Shown here in pieces: positions 53,914 through 62,682 of a DNA stretch of 64,000 nucleotides. Source of the stretch: Phaeocystidibacter luteus (GTDB taxonomy: Bacteria; Bacteroidota; Bacteroidia; Flavobacteriales; Schleiferiaceae); contig NZ_WBVO01000006.1 of assembly GCF_008933115.1 (NCBI RefSeq), forward strand, positions 124,001 through 188,000. The letters are read 5' to 3'. The notes beneath the pieces were generated by a model. The model was given only the letters and a program-made list of their open reading frames with translations. It did no database searches and was not told where the DNA came from. How positions within the stretch are numbered: the first letter of the stretch is position 1; each line of letters begins with the position of its first letter. The position numbers and the translations under genes were made by a program.

Positions 53914-54618
53914 CTATTTCGAATTGCCCTCTGTATCTAGCAATTCATCTAGGCACCGGTCGATATAGATACTTCCTCTTCTTGCATCATCTTCAACTAA
54001 TGAATCATCATCACCAAAACCATACGACACGCCTTCAAATGCAATTCCAAGTATGGAAGACATATACATCGCATGCCGTGCCAAATTCAAATAGTTAGGA
54101 ATACTGTGATTCTCCGCTATGTAATCAAGGTCTCTATGAGCCAGAGCTTTATCTCTGAATGACTTCATATAAGTAATAATTGAAGCGAGCGGCTCATTAA
54201 TAATTTGCTGTTCATGATACAATTGCAAAAGTTCTATCAATCTTGAGGAACTAGTTTCCAGTGCCAAACTTGTATGATTAGCTAACCATCTTTCTTGTCT
54301 CATTAACTCTTGAACTTGATATGGCTCGTTGATAGGCAAGCTTTCGGACTTGTCAGCACAGAGTGAAAGAACAGAGTCTAGGCATACAGTCTTGTTTTTA
54401 CCCCGCTTCTTATCATACACCCTTGATAATGAAATCACCATTTCACGAAATGCTTGCTTCTGATGAGTGGCAAATAGGTCCTTCCAATGTTTTGAAGAGT
54501 TGTTAACTTGTTTAGCTCTGCCAGCTATTCTATTATAGGAATAATAAGATCTGAAAGCATGAGATAGGTCGGTAACAACTCCCTCGAGGATGTACTTCCT
54601 CAATTCTTCTTTATTCAT
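53914..54618 (-). CDS. AbiU2-like HEPN protein
   Basis: A 234-residue helical protein with the look of AbiU2-type abortive-infection proteins: KHWKDLFATHQKQAFREMVISLSRVYD at about 44-70 and SFRDKALAHRD (about 153-163). The latter gives RDKALAH, an R-x5-H spacing seen in HEPN nucleases. It is the last gene of the island, reading toward the convergent gene at 53429. AbiU2 proteins are linked to phage resistance, and the mechanism is not well established. Confidence 0.72.
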   Translation of the reverse strand: MNKEELRKYILEGVVTDLSHAFRSYYSYNRIAGRAKQVNNSSKHWKDLFATHQKQAFREMVISLSRVYDKKRGKNKTVCLDSVLSLCADKSESLPINEPYQVQELMRQERWLANHTSLALETSSSRLIELLQLYHEQQIINEPLASIITYMKSFRDKALAHRDLDYIAENHSIPNYLNLARHAMYMSSILGIAFEGVSYGFGDDDSLVEDDARRGSIYIDRCLDELLDTEGNSK

Positions 54619-54910
54619 TGAGACCCAAGGTAAGAATCTTCAAATCCAATTCTCGTATGTGCTTATTGTGCATCAACTCTAATTCCGTTGTCTAGAAGTT
54701 GATTCACAAAATCTTGTACCTCCCACTCCACCTTCATCAAAATATTGCCTCTCCCTCACAAAATTCTGTTCGCCACCCCATAATCTAGTGATTTTCATAT
54801 CTTGCTGATTATCAACGAAAAGCGATTTTTTGTTTGTTAAATTCTTAAAACTGAAAATCGCTGTATCCCGCACCAGCACTGGGCTGAGCGACGATGTGGG
54901 GAAAATGTGG

Positions 54911-54953
54911 GGAAAGAAAAAAGTCAACTACCTAATTGCTAAGTAGTTGACTT
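54911..54953 (-). terminator. Rho-independent terminator of the tRNA-Arg transcript
   Basis: An 11-bp perfect stem (AAGTCAACTAC at 54921-54931 with GTAGTTGACTT at 54943-54953) with an 11-nt loop. On the minus strand it is followed by TTTTCTTTCC. It lies just after the tRNA gene. The rest of the gap 54619-54910 shows no gene I can support. Confidence 0.8.
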
Positions 54954-54962
54954 TCAGTAAAG

Positions 54963-55036
54963 TGACTCCGCAGGGATTCGAACCCCGAACCTCCTGATCC
55001 GTAGTCAGGTGCTCTATCCAGTTAAGCTACGGAGCC
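54963..55036 (-). tRNA. tRNA-Arg (anticodon ACG)
   Basis: A 74-nt cloverleaf. The acceptor stem GGCTCCG pairs with CGGAGTC (one G-U), with discriminator A at 54963. The D-arm is AGCTTAACTGGATAGAGCA, the anticodon stem CCTGA/TCAGG encloses loop CTACGGA with anticodon ACG, and the T-arm contains GGTTCGAATCC. CCA is not encoded. It borders the defence island, a common integration site, but I found no duplicated tRNA end at the left border. Confidence 0.97.
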
Positions 55037-55099
55037 ATCCGTATATGTATTCGGCTGTCCAGCCGGTGACCCCAAGCGGGTTTGTTGCTTAAGGGGCTG

Positions 55100-55129
55100 C
55101 AAATATACGCTGCTATTTTATTCCCGCAA
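55100..55129 (-). promoter_or_regulatory. Promoter of tRNA-Arg (TTG-N19-TATATTTG)
   Basis: On the minus strand a TTG at 55127-55129 and TATATTTG at 55100-55107 are separated by 19 bases, an exact match to the Bacteroidota vegetative promoter TTG-N19-21-TAnnTTTG. The tRNA starts about 63 bases further on, leaving a leader that contains a short CGGCT/AGCCG hairpin and would be removed by RNase P. Confidence 0.8.
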
Positions 55130-55134
55130 GTGGT

Positions 55135-55443
55135 TTAGTGAATTTCTGCAGACAAACCTGCCTCCAATAACGCACTGCACCTCGGTTCTAGCTTCTTTAA
55201 ACTGCCGCTAAGTACCTCACACTTACCCTTGTAATGGACCAACATGGTGCACTGCTGCGCCTGCTCCAATGTGTGCTCACAAATGTCGATTAAACAGTCT
55301 ATCACATAGTCGAATGTGTTCACGTCGTCGTTGTACAACACAATCACATTCTCCCTGTCCTCCTTCTCCATCACCGCCACCTGTGTCAGCTCCTGCTCCT
55401 CCGGCGCCGGCGTCCATGCCATATGTATTCCTTCCTGCTTCAT
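55135..55443 (-). CDS. clpS: ClpS, adaptor of the ClpAP protease
   Basis: A 102-residue adaptor that delivers N-end-rule substrates to ClpA. The family core is complete: VIVLYNDDVNTFDYVIDCLI (34-53, with the NDD pair that binds the substrate N-terminus), then VHYKGKCEVLSG and an ending LLEAGLSAEI. It begins two bases after the stop of the large secreted-protein gene on the same strand. The cytoplasmic role differs from its neighbour's, so any shared transcript is probably for convenience. Confidence 0.96.
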   Translation of the reverse strand: MKQEGIHMAWTPAPEEQELTQVAVMEKEDRENVIVLYNDDVNTFDYVIDCLIDICEHTLEQAQQCTMLVHYKGKCEVLSGSLKKLEPRCSALLEAGLSAEIH

Positions 55444-55445
55444 TC

Positions 55446-58400
55446 CTATTCCGCCATTCCATGTCTGCGCAAGAACAAGTTTACTCGCCCTCTCGACGAT
55501 TGATTGTACGAGAATCTCGGCAAATCGCCATCTCGCTCCAATCCCCTGTCTTCCGCTTCTATCTGTAAGATCAAGTTCAATGTCTCCCTCTTCGTGGTAA
55601 AGAACTGCATGTTGTTGCGCATGTACTGGAAGTAGTAATAGTCCCTGTTCGGCTCCAAGTAAAGGTAGATCTCGGCGTTGCGTCGACGGTGACGAATCTC
55701 CATCAAGCCCTCAACGCGCTTGTTTACCTGAGTTTCGCCGAAGTGACCAATGCCAATGTCATCCGTACTCACGAAAGCGCTCATTTCCTCATCCCAAATC
55801 ATCTCCAAGTCGGTGATGTAAATGGTGTTTCTCAACGGCTTCGAAACATCCTCCGGAGCACCCATGTTGGCTACTTCCTCAAAGTATTCTTCCTTGTCTT
55901 CCTCATCGTCAAACTGATAGTCCATACCAATGCGGTATGCCTCACGGTTTACACGCGATCCCGACAGTGAGGTCTCCGCGTTCACGTCTTCCGCCATGGC
56001 CGTCATGACGTCTTCCGCAAAGAAGAAGTCAAACGCCATGGTAACGTCCATCGTGAGCTCGTCGTTTCTCAAGTCGTGCTCAATAATGCCGAAGGTTTCC
56101 ATCTTAACCCGACCCAAGTCCTGAGCCAAGGTGATCTTACCCTTGCCGGTCATGATGCAATCGCGGTTGTTGAAGGCCAAGTAGTTGTCAGGCTTCGTTT
56201 CATCCTGCAACCTTCGTCTCGTTGTAATCACGTAGCTGTTGATGTCCTTGTCGTAGAACAACACTCCCGTGGCCGCAATGAGCTCCTTGTCTACCCTCGA
56301 TGCATCCTTATTCAAGAATCCGGTGTAAATGCTCGTGCTATCCGGCGCCAAGTAGATGCCCGAATAGATGTTGTCTGTAATGGTTCTCGGATTGTCTTCC
56401 GGAAGCTCGATGACGATATCCTTCGGATCAATTTCACTTTCAAACTTAAACCAGTCGGTTTCTAGGTTGTCACATGTATGCTGAATCAAGACGTACCCGT
56501 CGTAGTTCAAGAGCCGTTCAGGTGCGTTCAGCTCAACTTTTCCGTAGTATCCGAAGAAGGAACTGAGATAGAAGCCATCCTCCACAGTCACGTTCGCATA
56601 GCCAACCGTCGTGCCATCTCTATCCGCTCGGATAGTCTCAAAGTACAGCGGCCACGAGGTTCCATCCTCATCCAAATATTCATACTCTGCATTGCCCGAG
56701 TAGTTGTTTCTGCCGCGAACTTTAAAGTCGCCATTGTAGAAGTTGTGGTGCTTCGTGTAGCGGTTCGCAACAAGGCGAGACTTCTTCAAACGGTGCATGT
56801 CTGCTGCTGAATCAATCGCCACATATCCGCTGTCTGGGAAGAGGCGCGAATCGGCAACGTCCATGTGCGGAACTTCGAAGGTTTCCAATAAGCTCGGCAA
56901 TAGGGAGAACTTGGCCGTCATCGCGTCAAATTCCAGTGAATCTTGCTGCGGATGTACGCTCAACATTCGACTCAAGCTTCCGTTCACGTGGTTGACGTCA
57001 ATCGTTTTAGCCGTAATGTCCCAATCCGCGTGGTCCATCCAAGTGATGTACTGGTTGGTGGTAAACTCCATGTAGGTTTCACCATCGTTGAGCGTGAAGT
57101 CGCCGTCCATTTTCTGGAAGTCTACCGTGCCTCTCGCATCTTTCAACTTAAAGGCCCAATCCCCTTCCGGTCTTGCCTTCACCTTGAAGTTCATGCTCGA
57201 CGCTTCAAAGCTCTGATTGAAGAATTGATAATCTTTGGATTTGGTCTGTGCATCCAGGAAGTCGAGGATCGCATCTCCCCTCATGTCGCTAGCCCCGTAG
57301 GCAATGGTACCTCTGGCCTCCATGCCAATGTCTTCATACATGCGGAACGGCGTCGTTCTGGAAGTGGCAAACATCACGTCCTGATACGGCCGCCAGTTGA
57401 TGTCTACATTCTCATTCACCGCCCTAGGCGTATTCACCGCGCCCGCAATCCTCGGCTCGGCCACATAGGTGTCCGCTATACCATTGGTGCTATCCGGGAA
57501 GAAGGTAAAGGCCTCCCCAGTTGCGGTGGAAGTGATGTAGTCAATCTGTCCTGTGCCCACCAAGCCTTCGTTTGAAAGCTGTAGGTCATTCGTAAAGGTT
57601 CCCTTGCCACCATAGGCAGGCAATCCTCCAGGTGGGGTGGTGGCTTTAAAGCCTAATGAATAATCTTCCTGAACCTTGATGTCCTGCGGCATGTCCGGGA
57701 AAATACCCGCGCTGACAAACACTCCAGCGAATTTCAAACCTTCCGTTCGGGCGTTATCCAAGGAATCAATTTCAAAGGGCTCCAGCTCTACGTAAAAGTC
57801 CTCTCGCTCGTACACTCCTCCGTAAATACTTGGCCTATCGTAGTACACGAAGCTTCCCGTTCCTGATTTAAATATCGGATAGTCGTGGAACGGTACCTTA
57901 CCCGACTTGTTAAACGGTTTGTCAATCAGCAGCTCACCGTTAATATCTTGGAGCGTGTTCTTCACACCTACAAGCCTCGGCTGCACTCCAGGCGGACGAT
58001 GACCGTCGTCGAACTCTTCTACCTTGAATTTCATGGAATCGATGTCCGGCATACTGATGCGGAACATGTCGTAATCGAAAAAGTTGTTCTGCGCGAAGTA
58101 GGTAAATCGACCCGCCTGAACGACTCCGTCAAAGTCGAAGTCCATGCCCTCGTGTACCGTGATAGTTCTTTGCGATGGAAACAAGGCAACTTCCTGTGAA
58201 TCAGAAAGTGCAATAGCTCGAATACCGGTAATTTCTAGGTCGTAATTGAGGAGGGAGACCTTCGCGTTCGCACCCCTTCCTACTTGTGACACAAATCGAA
58301 TTACGTCATAATCGCGCTTGCGTTCATTGTTGTAAATGTAGTTGAAGAGCTTCTCATTAAAGGTCACCACCTTGGTGTTCAGGTTGTAGGAAACGAACCC

Positions 58401-59876
58401 TCCAATTGACATATTAAGGAGGAAACGTTCAGCGGAAATCTGATCCATCCTCAACATCCCTGCAATGGTTTCTAGAGGCAAATCCGCAGTATCTCGTGAC
58501 AGCGCAATGCGCCGCAAATCGTACAGCGGGTTTTTATTGGCCAAGCCGGTCAGTGCGTCAAATCGCTCCTGACGATAATATTCCTGCGATTCGAAAATCA
58601 AGCTCTGATCCTCACCCATCGCCAAGTTCTGAATGAAGAACTGTGGATTGTTGGTGGTCCAGACAATCTGTTCGAGGTAAATGTCCAAGTTGTGGTAGCT
58701 GTCGATGTACGGCGTGGCACTAAGTCCTTCACCATCTCGGGTAAGCGTCAACGTGATGTTCTCCACGTTGTACGCCATGGAGCTTTTTGGATGATACATG
58801 CTGTCCGATTCACCCATCTTGATCGAAACCTGACAGGCATCAGAACGGATATCCGTCGTGCTCAAACTAAACTGTTCAGCTCTTAGGTCGATGAAGTATT
58901 CCCCTTCCTTCTTGAAGCGGAGGACCGCCAATCGCGGAAGTTGTTCCGAGGCGAAGAATCGCTTGCCCTTTACTGAGAAACCTCCCGAATAGTCAACTCC
59001 GGGGACGAAGTCGGCAATGTTCACACGCTGGTACGAGCTAAACTGCGGATAGCTCGTAAACTCGGATTGAACTTGGATTGACATCCTTTCTTCAAACGTT
59101 CCCAAAATGGGCTCGGTAACGTAGATTTTACTGTGAAGTCGTGCCGAATCCGCGGTATAGGTTGGTCTATCCAGTTGAATCGAATAGGTATTCAATTCAG
59201 CATAAATCGTGTCTTCCGAAAGTCCGGCGCGGGTCCAATACACCAATCCGCCCGTACCCACGAATTTCTCTTCGAGGATATCGAAACGGCCAGAAGTGCT
59301 CTCAATCAGGGTGCTGTCCGCTCCGTAATGCCCCCATAAATCAATGATGTCGTAAACTATGTAGGGCTTCTCATCAAAGAGAAACTCCCCCTCGCCTACC
59401 GACGACCAGGTGATGTCTCGAGCTTTGTAAATCAATTCAGGCTGGAAAGCATTGGAAAGATTCGTGAGGTATTCGTTGATTCCTCGGGCAGATGTCCGTC
59501 TGAAATGATCCTCAGCGTGATCCATCCACGCTTTGAACTGCGCTGGGTCTTCGTAGTTGTGGAAATGGGTTAGAATATCGATGAAGTTCTTCCAGTCTTG
59601 GTACGTTCTAATTCGCTTTCGCAGAAAGACGTCCGACACCGCATAAACTCTAGGCCTCACATTCTCATCGATGTTTGTCCAAGTGGGTTTAAACGCCGCC
59701 ATCACCGCCTCAACGGTATCAGAATCAACATCATCCATATCCGAAAGCATCTCGGTGAGCTCGTCGAAATACGCCTGAGGTTCAGCCGTAAAGCTTCGAG
59801 GCTGAGCGTAGCTCAACGTTGAAATGCAGACAAATAGAAGAGTGGCGAAAAGTGAAAGTCGCGTAATTCTTCTCAT
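55446..59876 (-). CDS. Very large secreted protein of unknown function
   Basis: A 1,476-residue protein. From ATG 59876 it has a signal peptide (MRRITRLSLFATLLFVCIST..., cleaved near SYAQ). Upstream residues of the same frame would overlap prmA and mask the signal. The mature part is a long succession of beta strands with Tyr, Asp and Phe, likely to be an elongated envelope or surface protein. It lacks a type IX sorting domain and membrane spans. A conserved hypothetical of this size is typical near prmA/clpS in Bacteroidota, but I do not know its role. It is GC-richer than the island genes. Confidence 0.88.
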   Translation of the reverse strand: MRRITRLSLFATLLFVCISTLSYAQPRSFTAEPQAYFDELTEMLSDMDDVDSDTVEAVMAAFKPTWTNIDENVRPRVYAVSDVFLRKRIRTYQDWKNFIDILTHFHNYEDPAQFKAWMDHAEDHFRRTSARGINEYLTNLSNAFQPELIYKARDITWSSVGEGEFLFDEKPYIVYDIIDLWGHYGADSTLIESTSGRFDILEEKFVGTGGLVYWTRAGLSEDTIYAELNTYSIQLDRPTYTADSARLHSKIYVTEPILGTFEERMSIQVQSEFTSYPQFSSYQRVNIADFVPGVDYSGGFSVKGKRFFASEQLPRLAVLRFKKEGEYFIDLRAEQFSLSTTDIRSDACQVSIKMGESDSMYHPKSSMAYNVENITLTLTRDGEGLSATPYIDSYHNLDIYLEQIVWTTNNPQFFIQNLAMGEDQSLIFESQEYYRQERFDALTGLANKNPLYDLRRIALSRDTADLPLETIAGMLRMDQISAERFLLNMSIGGFVSYNLNTKVVTFNEKLFNYIYNNERKRDYDVIRFVSQVGRGANAKVSLLNYDLEITGIRAIALSDSQEVALFPSQRTITVHEGMDFDFDGVVQAGRFTYFAQNNFFDYDMFRISMPDIDSMKFKVEEFDDGHRPPGVQPRLVGVKNTLQDINGELLIDKPFNKSGKVPFHDYPIFKSGTGSFVYYDRPSIYGGVYEREDFYVELEPFEIDSLDNARTEGLKFAGVFVSAGIFPDMPQDIKVQEDYSLGFKATTPPGGLPAYGGKGTFTNDLQLSNEGLVGTGQIDYITSTATGEAFTFFPDSTNGIADTYVAEPRIAGAVNTPRAVNENVDINWRPYQDVMFATSRTTPFRMYEDIGMEARGTIAYGASDMRGDAILDFLDAQTKSKDYQFFNQSFEASSMNFKVKARPEGDWAFKLKDARGTVDFQKMDGDFTLNDGETYMEFTTNQYITWMDHADWDITAKTIDVNHVNGSLSRMLSVHPQQDSLEFDAMTAKFSLLPSLLETFEVPHMDVADSRLFPDSGYVAIDSAADMHRLKKSRLVANRYTKHHNFYNGDFKVRGRNNYSGNAEYEYLDEDGTSWPLYFETIRADRDGTTVGYANVTVEDGFYLSSFFGYYGKVELNAPERLLNYDGYVLIQHTCDNLETDWFKFESEIDPKDIVIELPEDNPRTITDNIYSGIYLAPDSTSIYTGFLNKDASRVDKELIAATGVLFYDKDINSYVITTRRRLQDETKPDNYLAFNNRDCIMTGKGKITLAQDLGRVKMETFGIIEHDLRNDELTMDVTMAFDFFFAEDVMTAMAEDVNAETSLSGSRVNREAYRIGMDYQFDDEEDKEEYFEEVANMGAPEDVSKPLRNTIYITDLEMIWDEEMSAFVSTDDIGIGHFGETQVNKRVEGLMEIRHRRRNAEIYLYLEPNRDYYYFQYMRNNMQFFTTKRETLNLILQIEAEDRGLERDGDLPRFSYNQSSRGRVNLFLRRHGMAE

Positions 59877-59887
59877 TGTGTTTGTGT

Positions 59888-60721
59888 TCAGTCTTTGTTC
59901 CATATCAACGCAGCCCAGGTGTCTTTCGTCTGCTGTTGAGATGGTGTCATTCCTAATTTCCGACCTGCTGATTCGAGTTGAGGGATGTCGCTTTCGTAAA
60001 AGCCACTGAGGAGTAGTTGTCCACCAGGGTTGAGGACATCTACATATTTCGACAAATCATTCAACAGTATGTTTCTGTTGATATTCGCGATAATTACGTC
60101 GTATTTCCGTTCGCCTAGCAAGCTTGCATCGCCGTGATACACAACAATATCCGGGTGTCCATTGCGCTCGGCATTCTCCTTAGAGTTTTCAGCTGCCCAC
60201 TCTTCAATGTCGATGCCTTCGGTGAATCCACTTCCGCGCATCTTCGCTAAAATCGCGAGTACGGCAGTTCCGCAACCCATATCGAGTACGGCCTTTCCAC
60301 CTAAGTCGAGATCGAGCAAATAGCTGCACATCATCCAAGTAGTTTGGTGATGGCCTGTGCCAAAGCTCATTTTGGGTTCTATGATGATTTCATAGTCGAA
60401 ATCATCCGCTCTAGATTCGTGGAACGGTGCACGAATGAAGAGCTTTCCATCTACTTCGATGGGGTTGAAATTCTTCTCCCATTCCGCATTCCAATTCTGT
60501 TGCTCAACCGTTTCGGTCGTCCAATTTAGATCCGCCACTGAAGAGGTCATCGGGAAATCTCCTGCTGTTATTTCGGTGTACTGATCTTCTGGAATGAAGG
60601 CATCAATGCCCTTGTCCGTATCTACCGCGCTCTCTACCGCAAGGGCATCTAGCTCGGCATATAGAATATCTCTTCCCGGTTCTAGCGGTTCAATGTGGAA
60701 TGTCAGTTTGATGTAGTTCAT
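59888..60721 (-). CDS. prmA: Ribosomal protein L11 methyltransferase
   Basis: A 277-residue SAM-dependent enzyme that methylates ribosomal protein L11. The N-terminal L11-binding domain (about 1-95) is followed by a Rossmann-type methylase with EPKMSFGTGHHQTTWMM (about 118-134), SAM motif VLDMGCGTAVLAI (about 147-159), and NINRNIL with the catalytic-loop Asn. It shares a short overlap with tpiA (60718-60721) and precedes the large secreted-protein gene by 11 bases. Confidence 0.96.
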   Translation of the reverse strand: MNYIKLTFHIEPLEPGRDILYAELDALAVESAVDTDKGIDAFIPEDQYTEITAGDFPMTSSVADLNWTTETVEQQNWNAEWEKNFNPIEVDGKLFIRAPFHESRADDFDYEIIIEPKMSFGTGHHQTTWMMCSYLLDLDLGGKAVLDMGCGTAVLAILAKMRGSGFTEGIDIEEWAAENSKENAERNGHPDIVVYHGDASLLGERKYDVIIANINRNILLNDLSKYVDVLNPGGQLLLSGFYESDIPQLESAGRKLGMTPSQQQTKDTWAALIWNKD

Positions 60722-61509
60722 ACCGCGTGCAATCCTCCTTTTGCCGGAGCCATGGCGTGTACAATCTCAACAAAACCCTTAGTCTCAAGGGATGCGCCTC
60801 CAACGAGACCACCATCTACATCGGGCTGAGAGAAAATCTCACGTGCATTCGATGGCTTCACCGAACCACCGTACAGGATGGAAACATTTTCCGCAATTTC
60901 AGCTCCATACTTGTCAGCCACATGCGCGCGAATGGCGGCATGCATTTCTTGTGCTTGTTCTGGCGTAGCTGTCTCGCCAGTTCCTATGGCCCAAACGGGT
61001 TCGTAGGCAATAATGGCAGATTTAAATGAATCTGGACTCAAATGAAACAAGCCATTCGTCAACTGATCTTTCACCACCTGCTCGTGGTTTCCGCTTTTGC
61101 GTTGGTCGAGCGATTCGCCCACACAGAACAGTGGCAACAGAGAATGACGAACCGCCGCATCTACCTTCTTGGCAAGCAAGGCATCGTCTTCATTGAAATA
61201 CTGTCTGCGCTCAGAGTGACCAATAATCACAGCATCGATATTCAGATCGGCGATCATAGCCGCAGAAATCTCCCCTGTGAAAGCACCTGAGTCTTCAAAG
61301 TGGCAGTTTTGGGCGGCTACAGAAACGTGAGGCTCTTCCCAAACGTGGTCGATAACATCGATCAAATGTGTAAAAGGAGGAGAAATAATTACTCGAGTAT
61401 CGCCAACTTGCGACGGATTGAGTTTCTCCAATATATCTACAACCAATCCAACGCCGTCGGATGGTACGGTATTCATCTTCCAGTTTCCTGCAACAATCTT
61501 AGCTCTCAT
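60718..61509 (-). CDS. tpiA: Triosephosphate isomerase
   Basis: A 263-residue glycolytic enzyme interconverting dihydroxyacetone phosphate and glyceraldehyde 3-phosphate. Visible are GNWKMN near the start (catalytic Lys), IIGHSERRQYF (catalytic His), YEPVWAIGTGETATPEQA (catalytic Glu and flexible loop) and YGGSVKPSNA (phosphate binding). The start ATG 61509 (MRAKIVAGNWKMN) is preferred; the frame runs upstream to 61587 without conserved sequence. A TACCTTCG box lies about 23 bases before it. It overlaps prmA by four bases. Confidence 0.98.
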   Translation of the reverse strand: MRAKIVAGNWKMNTVPSDGVGLVVDILEKLNPSQVGDTRVIISPPFTHLIDVIDHVWEEPHVSVAAQNCHFEDSGAFTGEISAAMIADLNIDAVIIGHSERRQYFNEDDALLAKKVDAAVRHSLLPLFCVGESLDQRKSGNHEQVVKDQLTNGLFHLSPDSFKSAIIAYEPVWAIGTGETATPEQAQEMHAAIRAHVADKYGAEIAENVSILYGGSVKPSNAREIFSQPDVDGGLVGGASLETKGFVEIVHAMAPAKGGLHAV

Positions 61510-61593
61510 AAATTCTGAATGTATGGAACACGAAGGTAGCCCTTTGAGGGCAAAATTCGGAGTTCTCAAGCCTCCTATTCCTTCCAATTTTTC

Positions 61594-62682
61594 CTACGAA
61601 TGACTTGATCTGATCCTTGGGTCGAGCCAGCGGTATATCAAATCAACGAGCACATTGATGACAACGAACAGTGCCGCAATGGTGAGGACGGCTCCCATCA
61701 CAACTGGCAGGTCTTTCTGATTCAAGGCATCCACAATTTGACGTCCCAATCCGTTCCAGCCAAAAATGTACTCCACGAACACGGCGCCTGCTAGCATGCT
61801 TGCAAACCAACCCGACACGGCCGTAACCACTGGGTTCATGCTGTTGCGAAGTACATGTCTACGTACGATTTGAAAGGTCGAAAGCCCTTTCGCTCGAGCC
61901 GTACGGATGTAATCCTGTCCCATCGTTTCAAGCACACTACTTCGCGTAAGTTGAATGATAACCCCAAGCGGACGAATCCCTAGGGTAAGTGCGGGAAGTA
62001 TAAGGTTATCTAATGCCAAATACCTTCCTGTACCGTAATCGTCCACTTCATACAAACTGCCCGTCATGCTCAAGCCCGTGTACTCCGAGAGCACGAAACC
62101 AAAAAGCCACGCAATGAGGATGGCCGAAAAGAAGGAGGGTAAAGACATTCCCAACGTTCCCACGACAGTCCAAAATCGATCGAAAAAGCTGTCTTTTTTT
62201 AAGGCTGAAACAACACCAATGAATATGCCTAAGAGAATCGCAATCAGAATGCTGGAAACCGCTAAAACGGCTGTGTTTGGCAGCGTTTCCCCGATCACGT
62301 CACCGACCGATCTTCCTTGCTGTTGCATGGACTCTCGAAGGTATGGACGTTTCAAGTAGAGGTCACCATCGCCTACTCCAAAGAGCTTGGCACCGACGTA
62401 ATTATGGTTTCCGTAGTTCGTATAATCATCCGCATTATCGCTGTGCCAACTGATGGGAGAAAGGTCGTTCAGGTAGTACAAATACTGGACTCCCAGACTC
62501 TGATCCAATCCGTACTTGGCGCGGATGGCGGCGAGCACTTCCTCATCTTCCCTCTGATCCATCATCATTCGAGCGGGATCACCAGAGAGCACATTGAACA
62601 GGATGAAAATCAACGTAGCTACGCCGAAGAGCACACCTATGGCCTGCCCTAATTTCGATATCGTGCTACGGAGGAAACTCAC
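61594..62682 (-). CDS. Oligopeptide/dipeptide-type ABC transporter permease (DppB/OppB-like)
   Basis: A 362-residue inner-membrane permease with six membrane helices: the first near 14-32, the rest from about 140 onward. The family features are SGDPARMM after helix 1 and the EAA-type loop DYIRTARAKGLSTFQIVRRHVLRNSMNP (about 255-282), where the ATPase couples. The periplasmic loop between helices 1 and 2 is long (about 100 residues), as is common in Bacteroidota. Its partners (second permease, ATPases, binding protein) are not in this window. It overlaps the BT_3928 gene by four bases. Confidence 0.93.
   Translation of the reverse strand: MSFLRSTISKLGQAIGVLFGVATLIFILFNVLSGDPARMMMDQREDEEVLAAIRAKYGLDQSLGVQYLYYLNDLSPISWHSDNADDYTNYGNHNYVGAKLFGVGDGDLYLKRPYLRESMQQQGRSVGDVIGETLPNTAVLAVSSILIAILLGIFIGVVSALKKDSFFDRFWTVVGTLGMSLPSFFSAILIAWLFGFVLSEYTGLSMTGSLYEVDDYGTGRYLALDNLILPALTLGIRPLGVIIQLTRSSVLETMGQDYIRTARAKGLSTFQIVRRHVLRNSMNPVVTAVSGWFASMLAGAVFVEYIFGWNGLGRQIVDALNQKDLPVVMGAVLTIAALFVVINVLVDLIYRWLDPRIRSSHS

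Noticed and set aside
54679-54927. Minus-strand 82-codon frame between the AbiU2-like gene and the terminator
   Set aside because: No protein-like pattern, and it runs into the tRNA terminator; probably chance.
54820-54945. End of a tyrosine integrase gene next to the tRNA
   Set aside because: A short plus-strand frame ending near 54943 has stops upstream and lacks the R-H-R-Y residues of integrases.
56478-57575. Long plus-strand frames opposite the large secreted-protein gene
   Set aside because: Shadows of a strongly coding minus-strand gene with high GC; no motifs.
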